From Symsagittifera roscoffensis (lineage: Eukaryota; Xenacoelomorpha; Acoela; Convolutidae): a stretch of DNA of 64,000 bases. Of the stretch, positions 44,501-56,500 are shown piece by piece. The notes beneath the pieces were generated by a model, which worked only from the letters and a program-made list of their open reading frames with translations, searched no databases and had not been told where the DNA came from. The stretch spans positions 83,933,574 to 83,997,573 of the forward strand of contig NC_087063.1 in the NCBI RefSeq assembly GCF_963678635.1, written 5' to 3'. Both the position numbers and the translations under genes were made by a program. Every line of letters begins with the position of its first letter. Positions within the stretch are counted from its first letter, which is position 1.

Positions 44501-47500
44501 GTGATGATTGCTTTCTTTATACATTTGCATATAGTCAAAATGAGGGATGATAGAAATGTTATGAAAATTACAAATAGTAGAAAAATATCAGTTCTACTGA
44601 AAATAATTCGTATCATTTAGACAATTTTATAAATCGTACCTGTGGATATAATCAAGGGTTTTTGAAAGTTGGAGAAATAGTTCGAATATAGTGTAGAAAA
44701 TTTAAAAAATTTTACAAAAAATGATTAAGAGTATTAGAAAAGATTCAAGGATATCAAAAAGAAATATTATGAAAGTTTCAAGTATCGTAAAAAATTGTTT
44801 GAGGTTTGTGATAATTTTAGTGACTGTTTGATAGAAGAGCATTTAAGAAATGGCTTCGTGATCGAATATTTTTTGTTGTTTGGGGCAATTTTCAAGTTTG
44901 GTCGGATTATTTAATAGTTTTTTGACAAGTGGGTTGAGTTTTGTAAAAAATTGTTGGGGGCAATTTTTATGGTGATCGGGAGGTCTTCTTTGTCTTTATT
45001 TTCATTTGTCAAATGATCTGGGGTATTTTTGAGATTTTTATACTTTAGGCTAAATAAAATGGTCGTTCTTTTACTTTAGGCTAATTTAACATATTTGTTT
45101 GGGGGGTATTTGAGGGCTGAGTTGGGGAAATATTGTTGATCTTTGGTTTATTAGATAAGGGAGGGTTATGATATTATGGTGATATTTATTTTAGTTGTCA
45201 AGTTGGAGTGGTTTGCTTATTTTTGACCTGGAGGTCGTAGAGTTATAGTTATAGATATGCCTGGAGTTTAATATTTTTCGTCTAGTTGGTTTGTGTTAAA
45301 GTTATAGAAGGTGACGGATTGGATGAATCCTATTGGCTAATTTTGAACTAGAATCGCTGCGTGTTTATCAGCATGTTATCTTGAAAAATGAAAGTGTGAA
45401 ATGTTTCAGAGGTGCAAAGATTTTTAAATGTAGAATTTAAGGTTGTTTTTGAAATTCAACTTTCTTTAATATTTTAGATTGTGGGATGAATACTTTATAA
45501 TTTTTACGTGGTTGATTTCTAAGTCGTGAAGACTCTCTATGTTCTGATTTGTCGATTTGTTTTTGGGGTATTATTTGTTCTGTCATTTTTCTATTTTTTC
45601 TTTCTTTTTGAGATGTATTTTGATCGAGATTTTTTGTATTGTTTTTTGTGGTGTTTGATTTTGTATTTTGATTTCCGAGGTGAATATCATTTTGTTCCTT
45701 TGTTATGTTGTCCGTATGTGGGTTATTTTGAATAACTTTTAAACCTGTAAAAGAATATAATTGAGTTAGTTCGCGGAGTGCGTATTCTTTTGGATAATAA
45801 GGTAATAGGTTATTTCGGTGTTGAACGATTTCTTTTTTATCTGAAACGGTGATTTTATATGTGACATCAGTGGGTTTTGCAATTATTTGGTATGGTCCTT
45901 TACGAAGGGGTTGTAACTTTTTTGAAATTCCTTTTTGAGTATTAAAATTGGGTATTAAAACAAATGTTCCAATTTTTAAATCGGAGGCTGGTGTAAAGCG
46001 TGAATTTATTTGTTCATTAATATTTTGCCTTTGTAACAACTTTTTTGTTACCTTTTGGTAAATTTCATTGTGTTTTTTATCTCTGTTTAAAATCCATTCG
46101 GTGTGTGTACCGGAGGCTAATTTAAGAATTTGTGGGTGATGAAAATGATCTTCATCGTGTGTATGTAATGGTAGGTTATAACAAATTGAGTCTTTATTTG
46201 GTTGACAATAACCTTGTGCGTTTTTATGAGAGTTTGCTGTAAACATTATTGGTTTGCGTGGCTTTTGGTTAAAAACCATTTTATATGGTGACATTCCTAA
46301 AGTTGTCGTGATTTGTGAATTATATGCTAAGGGAAATAGTTTTACATCTGCTGACCATTCGGTATATCTTGTATCATTTCCATTGATGATACATCTGAGG
46401 TATTCTTGTAATGAACGGTTCATACCTTCGACTAAGCCGTTTGTCCAAGGTGCGTGAGATGTACGTGGTTTGTGTTTAATGTTATATAAATGACATAGTG
46501 TGATGATTTCATTATTTATGAATTCTGTACCGTTGTCTGTAACTAAAATTTCTGGTAGTCCGAATTTTGCTATCCAGTGTTCATAGAGTGTTGTGTAAGC
46601 GTAATAAGCGTTACAATGTGGTACTGGGTTAAGTGCTACATAATGTGTAAATGCGTCAACAATTACCATAATGTAGGAGTTTCCTTCGGATGAGTGTGAA
46701 ATTGGTCCTTTGGTATCAAATGAGATACGATGATTAAAGTACAAACTTTGTCCTTTAAAATCTTGTTTTTGTGCTATTTGTTTTTGATTTGGGTAAGGTT
46801 TATTTAGTTGACATACTATACAGTCATTGCATAGTACTTTTATCCAAATTGGTGCATTTGGGAAATAAAAGTTTTGTATAAAATTTGAATATGTTTTTTC
46901 TGATCCAGAGTGTCCTTTAATATTTTGTGTATGTGAAATATTAAAAGCTATAAGAATCATACTTAAAGGGAGACAGGGAGCTGTAGATTCATTTAGTTTG
47001 TATTCTAGAAGGTCTGTGTTTTCGTTAATTGTTGTATTGTTGAATTTTCGAAAATATCGGAGGAGTGTTTTGTTTCCTAGAATAGTTGAATCTGCTTTGA
47101 TAGGTTTAGTTTTATATTTGTGCCATGATTTCAGTTGTCGAATTACTGGGTCAAGGTTTTGATATTGTTTCAGTGTTGAAATTGTAATTGTTTCTGTTGG
47201 GGGGAGAAAAATGTTTTCGATTTCTAATTTAGATAAGGGTATTGTGTCAAGTGGGTCATGGAGGTCAAAAACTTGATTTATTGTGTATTTTGAATCGTTT
47301 GTTTGTGGTCCTGATAAGTTTATTTTATAAGTCAGATTTTCTTTTTCAATTAGTGGAAAATGGTCTTTTTTAGGCGGGTGTTGTTTTATTCTTTTTTCTT
47401 GGGTGTTGTTTTTTATCCATTGTGAATATGGGATTGGTTTAAAAGTTGATGTTCCAAGTAGATCAACTTCATAGTGATTATTTTGACAATCTAAATAAAG

Positions 47501-50500
47501 TGGGAAATGTTGTAAATTATTTATTTGTGATTGTTCAACGTCAGTTTTTACTGCATATTTGCATTCCAATCGGGGTGATGTTTCATTTTCTGCAAGGTAG
47601 AATTTTATGTTTTTGGGTATTTCAACTGTGGTTTTTCGTGTAAGTAATTCAGGTGGCGTATTTCGACTTAAGGTGTCTGGTAATGCAAGATTTTTTCCTG
47701 CGGTCCAAACTATATGTAAGTTTGGGAATTTCATTAAAATGAGTTGAAATCTATAAACTCGGTGGTTTGGATTAGACTTTTGTGTAAAAAGAAAGATGAT
47801 TGGTTTGTGGTCTGTGAATAGAACTGTGGGATGTTTTGATCCAAGTATCAGAAATTCATATTCTGTTAGTGTATATATTATGGCTGTACATTCTCTCATT
47901 AGAGTTGAGAGTCTTAGTTCTGCTTGAGTGAATAATCGAGAATTTGCTGATATGAGGTTCATTTTATTTGTACTATTATGTGATTGTAATAATGCTGCGC
48001 CGATGCCAAAGTTCGAAGCATCGCACATTGCATAAAATGGTTGATTTGAATCTGGAATTGTGTTTGAAATTTGTTCAGTTAGAAGTTTTTTAATTTCTTC
48101 AAATCGTGCTTGATGTTCTATATTCCATTCAAAATTATTTTGTTGTCTAAGTATGTTATAGAATGGTCGTAGATATAATTGCATTTTATAAACATATTTG
48201 CTTAAAAAGTTTAACATTCCAAGGAATTCTTGGATTTTCTTTTTATTTGTTGGTGGTTGGAGTTTTTGAATAGCGTCTATACGTGATTTCAATGGAGTGA
48301 TTGTTTTTCTTTCTATATTATGCCCTAAGAATTTAACTTTTGTCAAAAAGAAGTGTGATTTATCGGGGGCGGCCTTCAGATTTTCGTTCTGAAGTATTTG
48401 GTGATATTGTTCTAAAACATTGAACATTTCCTCTTTTGTTTGTGATTGCATAAAAACATCGTCTAAATAGGTGATTGCGTTTTTCTTGAGTATTAGTGGT
48501 CGAAAAATTTTGCTCATAAAAGCTGAAAATGCTGCTGGTCCTATGGATATTCCATAGAATAAGCGGTTGAATTCGTATTGTTGATTTCCAATAACAAATT
48601 GTGTTAAGCGTCGTGATTGTTAATCTAATGGCATTTGATTATATGCACTATTCATATCGGCGGTGGTAAAGTATTTTCCGTTTATTTTTGTTAAAATAAC
48701 TTGTATTGGTTCAATGGGCCAAATACACTTTGATTCATCTATGAGTGAGTTGAGGTATCTAGCATCGAGAACAATTTTTAATGATTCTCCTTTGGCTAGA
48801 ATGATAACAGGGTTGATAAATGTGTTGCCTTTTGGTTGTTCCTCTTTGTTTATTGGTGATATAATGTTGTATTGTTCTAAAATGTCGAGTAATCTGTTCA
48901 CTTTATCGTGTAAGTGAATTGGTACTTTACTTGCTCTTTGTTTTTTGAAAACTGCGTCTGGTTTTAATGGGAGATGTAGTGATGAGCTGATTTTGCCAAC
49001 ATCAAATTTAGATGTTGCATATACTGATGAATATTTAATTAGCTGTTTTGCTAGTTTTTCAAATTCGTCTTGTGTTATTTGTGAATGTTGGAAATTAAAC
49101 ATTGTTAAAAATTTCTGTTGATTCTCTGTGTAGTTACTTATGTTGAATGTAGGTTTGAAATATGGGGTTTTTGTGAAATAATCCGTATTTCTGTTTTCGT
49201 TAATCATTATATTATTTATAGATAATTCTTCATTAAGGATTGTGGATTGGCAAATATCTAGTAATTGGAGTATATTTTTTACACGATATGCTTTTTCGTG
49301 TATTGGTAATATTGTAGCGTTGGTTTCGCAATAGCCTAAAAGTCCTAAAGGTAATGTTACTTGGTAAGGTGTATTGTTGTATACATGTAAGGAAATAATA
49401 TCTGAACTCGAGTTTTTCAAATATTTTATTGATGAGATTGTGATTTTGAAAAACTTATGAATAGGTTTGAATTCAAAATCTGACATATAAAATTTTTGTT
49501 TGTTTTGTTTTTTATCATATTGGTGAACTTGTTTGATTGAAAAATTATAGATGTTTCCTGATAGTGGTTTCAAGTGTTTTCTTTGTTGGTTATATATTGG
49601 GTAAAATTTTGAAAAAAATGGTGGTTGTTTATTTAATCTTTGAAAAAATGTTAGGGATGTGTCTTTTGTTTTTGTATATTTATCTTTGATTAATATTTTA
49701 CTATTCAAGATGTTGATTGTTGGTATATATTTAGAGATAAATGGTATGCCAATGATATTAAGTTTAATATCAGTGATATGGAATATTTGTTTAAATGGTT
49801 TGGTTAAAATTTTGTTTTGCTCCATTGTTCTTGTGGGGAGAAGAAATAATTGAATTTTTCCGTAGTTTATTAATGTTGATCCTTGTGCTGTTGCTAGTTT
49901 GCTGGAGGTTTCAAGAGGTGTTAGCTTTATGTGTAAGGTTTTTATTTCATTCCATGTGGGAATGTTTATTATATTTGATTCTGCTCCTGAATCAATTAAA
50001 AAATCAATTTCAAGATCTGGTGGTTGAAATTCTTTGCTTTTTGGACTTTCCAAAAGAAATGGTATTGTCCAAATTTTTTCTTTGGGTTGTTCTTTTTGTA
50101 TGTTTTGATAGATGTGATTTGTATTCAAGCATTTTGTTTTTTCTTTCTCATTGGGTTGGTTTGTAGTGTTAATTTCATTAGTTTTTTGTGTCGTCGGTGT
50201 GGAATGGACGGGTTCAATATAATAATTGTGAAGGAGTTCTGATTGATTCTCATATATGTGTGATGAAAAAGGTTCTTCATATATAACAGGTTCATAGTCA
50301 TTTTCGACTTTTATCATGTTGATGGAGAGAGTGTTTTCTGCATCGCTTTCTGAATCTGATGATCCACAGTTTATTTGGTTGAGTTGTAACGTATCAGTTA
50401 CTGTGTCATCAATACCTGGAGGGTCTGATGTTGTTTCTGGATTAGATTGTACTTGATTAATATGTCTTTGATGTTTAGGTGTACTACTTCTGTGGCGATT

Positions 50501-53500
50501 ATTAGAATTATTATAGTTATTATTATTCCGGTGTGGTGATTGGGAATAATTTCTATAACGATTATTATAACTTGAGTGTCGATTTTGTGAATTATTTCGC
50601 GATCTGTTTTGGTAATTATTGTTTGGTCTGTTATAGTTCGATCTATTATATGAGTTATTCCTTGATTGATTGTTCGGGTAATTCTGGTTTCGGTTGTTTG
50701 AATAAGTTCTATTCCGATTATTTGAGTAGTTTCTATTCCTATTGTATGATGAATTTCGTGATTGATTGTTTGGATAATAATTTTTTCTTGATTGGGAATT
50801 AGATCTAGAAACAAATCGTTGTGTATTTGAATGTGATCTGGAGTAGTTATTTCGACTATTTGGTCTATTGTAGTGATTTTGTGATGAATTATGCGTGTTT
50901 CTTCGTTCTGGTGATCTTCCTCTATAACTTGAGTTATATGGTGATTGATTTCTTGTATAATTTGTATTGTTCGGGAGTGGTTTTCCTGAACTGTTGTTGC
51001 TGTAGACTGTTTTGTTCGGTAGATTTTGATCTTTTTTCATGTATTGATAGAATGATTTATTTGGTTCTTTATATTTTTGAGGTTTATTTTGATTGTCTTG
51101 CTGTTTTTGTCTACATTCAGAAATACTATGTCCGTATCGTCGGCAATAATTACACCATTTTTTGAAAGATGGTTTGCCTTTAAAGTTTGGGTGTTTTTCG
51201 TAAATATTGAGTATTTCAGTGATTTTTTCAACGAGATCTGTATCTGATTCCTGTATATTGTTTATATTTGTGGAAGCTGTTTCAATTCTGTTAACGTATT
51301 GTAATTTCAGATTTTCCGTTTCTTCGAGTTTCATTGTGATTTCTGCTTGTTCTAGTTTGTCTACTAGTTTTCGAAAATCTAAATCGGGTTCTCGAATTGA
51401 CGAAGGATGGGATGCTCTCTTTTTTATTGCTATTTTCCTTAATTGTGGTGTTAAGGTCATCATTAAGATTTCTGTCATCTTTGTGTTTTTATAGTCATGT
51501 GTATTTAATGAATATGCTTTTCGAACTAGTGTTTCGATTCGTACTGCTAATTGCTTGATGGCTTCGTTTGGTAACTGCGAATTTCATTACATAAAACTCT
51601 TTGTTGTTGTTTGTTTCTTTCGGAGTCAAACATTTTTGAAAATTCTTGTGTAAATCTTTTCCAATTTGATTTTATTTCTATAGGCAATACTGAAAACCAT
51701 TTTTGGGCTGCGCCATCTAGAAATGTTTGTATTAACGCTGTGCGTCGATGTATTCAGTTTTGATGTAGTGGCGTATTAATTGGTTCAGGTCCTATATTTA
51801 AAATCAAATTTGCTGTGACTGCATTTAAATAGTCTTCTACAGAATGTTCAGGGTCTGTTCCTGTGAATACCATTAAAGGTTTATTTGATGTTATTGATGA
51901 TCCACCCATAAGGTATGGATTCATCGTCATTTGTAATGATTCTGCTGCATTTGGCATTTGAGAAAAATTTGAAAGTTGATTTCTTGTTATTTCGTGTTGT
52001 TGAAGATAATATGGGAGTGGTATTTCATTTTGCATTTGTGCTGGTTGGTACGAGTTTGCAATCATTGGGTTTTGTTGCTGAATTGGTTGAAAAGATTTAT
52101 TAATTGGGTTTTGTTGTTGAATTGGTTGTTGAATTTGTGTATCTATTGGTTGTGGAGAAAAAATTCTATGATATGTATGTGGTTTCTGTATTCCTTGTCC
52201 ACGATATTCTTGATTATTGGGTGTAAATATATCTGGTTGTAAGAAATCATCATCTGAGGATAAGTAATCCATTTGATAAGATGTTTGTTTTTTATTTTTA
52301 TTTTGTTGAAAAAATGGATAGTTTTCACTACGATCCTGTGGAGGATGTAAATTTGTTTGGAAATTTACTGAATTAGGTGGTGCCATTGGGTTATCCCAGT
52401 TTCGAGATCTTGTATAATTACTAAAATTTTTTCGTGGTTGATAATTTGTTTTTGATGGATGTGTGTAATTATAATTATGGTCTGCAAAGTTGTTTCTAGT
52501 GAACGTTTTGCGTGTTTTTGGCGGTATTGTCATGGGTCTGTATGTTTGGTAATCCATGTGTGAATATTTTGGAGCAACCGAAGGTTTAACGGTTGATTGT
52601 AATGTTACCTGTGTTTGTGAAGAATTTGTATTTCTTGGTGTTGTTAAGTTTGGACGTATTGGTGAAATACTTTGTTGTGTAGTTGTTGTGTGTACGATTT
52701 CTTCATTTATGAAGTGTGATGGTGTCTGGATATCTTGTTGAGTAAGATTCCTAGTTCCATTGAGGTTTTCATTGTGTATGACTGTAGAGTTTAAACTATT
52801 ATTTTGCATATCGGGTAAAAATGTATTATAGTTTAATGGTGTTGCATCAATGGTTAATGGTATTACTCGTACATAATCTCTTACATAAGATATCGTACTT
52901 ATTGCTTGACTTGAGATTGATTGTGGGAAGTTTATGAATGCGGGATGAGACCATTCGGGGTCCCAAACATAGTCTGATTGTTCTGTGATGGCAGTATCAT
53001 CGTTTGAGTTTTGGGGTCTAAAATTTTTTCTTGCTTGTGAAATTAAATCAATATTATGTGTGAAATAATCTATTATGAACCATGCCAAGATTTTTTGTAA
53101 GTCGTGTTTTGTATGTTGTGAAACTTCATCTTTCGTGAAATTTTCTTTAATTATATTTAGAAAACTAGAGAGTAGTGTGATTTCATGTCGTACTCTTATA
53201 TGTTTAGATGTTTCTGTCGGTGAGACATTTGGTATCTGGATTTCGTTTTCTAATATCGAGATATAACTATATATTATCGCAAAAACTTCATTGGTGAATA
53301 TGGAGTTTGCTCTTTGTGAGTTATGATATTGGATGCTTTTTATATATTCTGAGAATACTTTTGAGAATTCTAAATCAAGGTCGTCTGTTTGAATTATATA
53401 TTTACTGTGATTCTGGTTTGGTGAGCTGAATTCTATGGAGTAGATTCCGTATTGTTGTGTTAGGTTACATATATCTTTTAGATAGTGATCGATAATTTGT

Positions 53501-56500
53501 CTTTTGATTTTTACATCTGGGAACTCTGTTTTACATGGACTGATTCCGGGTTCAAACAAATTTAAGAGTAAATTTTTGCAGAATATATGCTGTCCTCTAT
53601 CAGTGGTTGCATCTACGATAAAGGGGAAAATATCATCATCATCTGGACTTTCTTCACCTGGGGTGTGCGTTGAGCTCATTTTTTCGTTCGATGACTGTTA
53701 ATATGTAATTATTAATGTGTCTAATTGGTTGATTCCAATTGTATAAATGTACTGGTTTGTGTTTATACTGCTTTTTTATTCTTCTTTTTCCTCTTTTTGA
53801 TGAATTTGAAGTTGTTTCTGAGTCAGAGAAATATAATTGATCGTGAATTGGGCAATTTTTATCTATTGATTCTTTTAGTTTATAAAGTTCGTCTAAACTG
53901 TTGGTTTCTGATTCTGAAAATGCGTTTCGATTTTTTGAAAATCTTTTTCGTGTTATTTGTCTTTGTTTAGTTATTATTTTTCTCTTTAATGTTTGTCGTT
54001 TTGTTCTAATGTATCCAACTGTTTGTGTATGAGGTGTGATTACAAGGTCGTATTTTTTGTTATTTATTTCACAATTGTGTAAAACGATTGTTTGTTTATT
54101 TCCTAGGTTTTTAAATGACATAAGGTTTAGGATGACGGATGCAAAAGGTTGTTAAATGATTTCTATTTGCTTAAACTGTTAGTCCTTACGATTTTTTTGT
54201 TAGCCTAACCTGGGTCTATTTGTTCAGGGTTGGGGAGAAAAGTATATCGATTCCGAAGAATGATTTTATACTTTCTCGTGGCTAGTATAAGCTAAGGTGT
54301 TAACTTACTTAATCTTACTTAAGGGTAGTGATTGTGTTCAGGGTTGGAGAATAGTAAATCGATCCACAGGGTTCAGGTATAATTAGAACGCGAGTAGTTC
54401 GTTAGATACTATTTTAAACTTACTAAGTCTAAGATTTATCCTGGGTCTGGTAAGAGGGGGGATCAAGTGAAGGATGAATAACCGAAGTTCTTCACTGTTT
54501 ATCCTAATTTGAATGATTAGTTTTGTTCAAAAATTTCTATTAGTTCTGGGTTTTTAGAAAGGGTTGGATAGTGAATCGACGTTTGAGGTCGTTAGACACT
54601 CGTTTAGTGGGTGGGGGAGAACAAAGTTGTTCTTTTTGATCCAAGGATAGGCCTTGATGATCAAGTTTTAAATTTAATTAAATAGAAAATGATTTAAGAT
54701 CCAAGGATAAGCCTTGATGATCTGATTTTAAAATTAAGTGAATTTAAGTTTAAAATTTTTTAAATTTGTGTAAAGAATAGATTTAGTATTTTATGATATT
54801 AGTGAGCTTATGATTGCTGTTATGTTTAGGCGATGAAGCTGGAACAACAGGATGATTTATAATTACTAATCATTTATTGTCATGCTACTAATTTTTATTT
54901 TGATTTTTCAATAAATATTTTTCAAACATGTTTTTTATATTACTGCAGAATTTTGGAAAACGATCTGAGATCTTTTTATCAATCGTTATTGTATATTAAT
55001 AATTTTGTTTAGCGCCTGAAATGATTTTGAAGATTGACTTCAAAATTTTATGTTTGCAAATGAAAATCTAAATTCATTGCTAGTAGTATTCTAAATACAA
55101 AAGTTTGTTCTGGCTTTTGCCGAACTATCATATAACTATATGGTAAGTTTCTGCTTTGTCGTATGTCGTCTCTGGTTCGAGGTCTTCTTCCAATTCCGGG
55201 TAGTTCTGTTATCGTTCGGAATATTGGCTCTGATCTATTGAGTCGTAGAGACATTTCGATTAAATTATTGTCGTATAACATTTTGTAAATGTTTTGTCTA
55301 AATTCTAATCTATTATTGGTTAATGCTAAGCTATTAAGGTCTTGTTCGAGACTTATGGTCGCACCAGATGAGTTATAATCGATGGGTATAACTCATAGAG
55401 TAATTTCGGATAGGGTACACCGTCTGCTCGTCACGCTATCTTATTTTCGGCCGGATAGATTCGTGCAACTTCTTAGTCTAATACCGATCCTAATCTTACT
55501 CTTATACTATCTAGTCTCAGGTTGTTTAACTAGTCTCTGCTAGGCTCAATAGATCTAGGGTATACTGGTTTATTGCGGCTGCTGAAGTACTCGGGAGAGT
55601 TCAACTAATTTCTAAGTTAAATTCAAATCTCTCTGGTGCTGAAATTACAAGTAATTTCAGCACTTACAAATAAGTGGATTGTTAGTTAGATGGATCATGA
55701 TTGGTTAATATTAAATACTTTACATTGGTAAAATATCTAATTTATCCAATCATAAAATGTAGTTTAGATCAGGTTCCACTATTTTCCGGAGGAAAACATT
55801 TAAAAGGTCGTATTTTAGGGTTATAGTTTTTTATCTTTTCGTTTTTATAATAAAGAGTACTTAATTATAAAAGATCTAATCTGAAATGTTAAATAATCAT
55901 AATAATGTATTGTTTTCAGGCAGAAACTAAACAAATATTCCTAAAATGACATAAGTAAAATTAGAACTGCCTGGGTTGTCATTATTGGATCAGCAGATCC
56001 CTTTTCAGGTGTGTCTCTGAAAAGTGATTCTAAATGACTCACTTGTTGGACTGCACAGTGTCCTGTATGGCCTGGTAGTCCTGGGGCATGACGAAGTAGG
56101 TAATGAGGGGCACGAACGAGTGGAGACACTCGAACACCACCGACTCCCGCTGCTGCCAATCACGAGGACCAGCTGAACACACAAAATAGACAGCAAACAT
56201 TACAAAACAACACTTCTATTGATTTGTATATATGTTTCTCACATTTTCTCCGAGTAGCCATAGTGGATAGTATGATCAACTGAATTTGGTCCATAGTTCT
56301 GATGTCCATAATTTAAGCTTCCTTGTTTTATAATTCTAAGTGAGGTCCTTGTACAAATAAAACGTGTAGGAAAAAATTGAGATATGAAATTTTGTCCATA
56401 GGTTTTGAGGAAAAATAATATTTGGGCGATTTGCCATAAGGAAAAAATAGCTCGTCGTATTTGTGTTTCTTTCACTCGTGATCACATTTTTCTATTATAC

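Larger units (their letters stand above)
36873..55778 (-). mobile_element. Element 2: 18.9 kb env-bearing Ty3/Gypsy-like element in a PACC1 intron
   Basis: LTR to LTR 18,906 bp with 4-bp TSD CTAT; near-identical LTRs point to a recent insertion. Minus-strand order: 5' LTR (55778-55369), primer-binding site, 1.2 kb leader, small basic ORF, gag, gag-pol, 1 kb spacer, ATG-less ORF, env-like gene, 559-residue ORF, 1.6 kb 3' region, 3' LTR. Pol order PR-RT-RH-IN with a GPY/F-like motif after the integrase identifies the Ty3/Gypsy group; the envelope suggests an errantivirus-like life style. Gag has a TGA and a frameshift, RT one TAA and env one frameshift, so this copy is defective. It has the same orientation as the host gene. 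Without it the host intron would be about 480 bp. Confidence 0.95.

Noticed and set aside
50398..50814. 138-codon frame rich in Ile and Thr on the same strand as gag-pol of element 2
   Set aside because: It is a +1/-1 shadow of the Asn/Arg-rich low-complexity tract of the nucleocapsid region.
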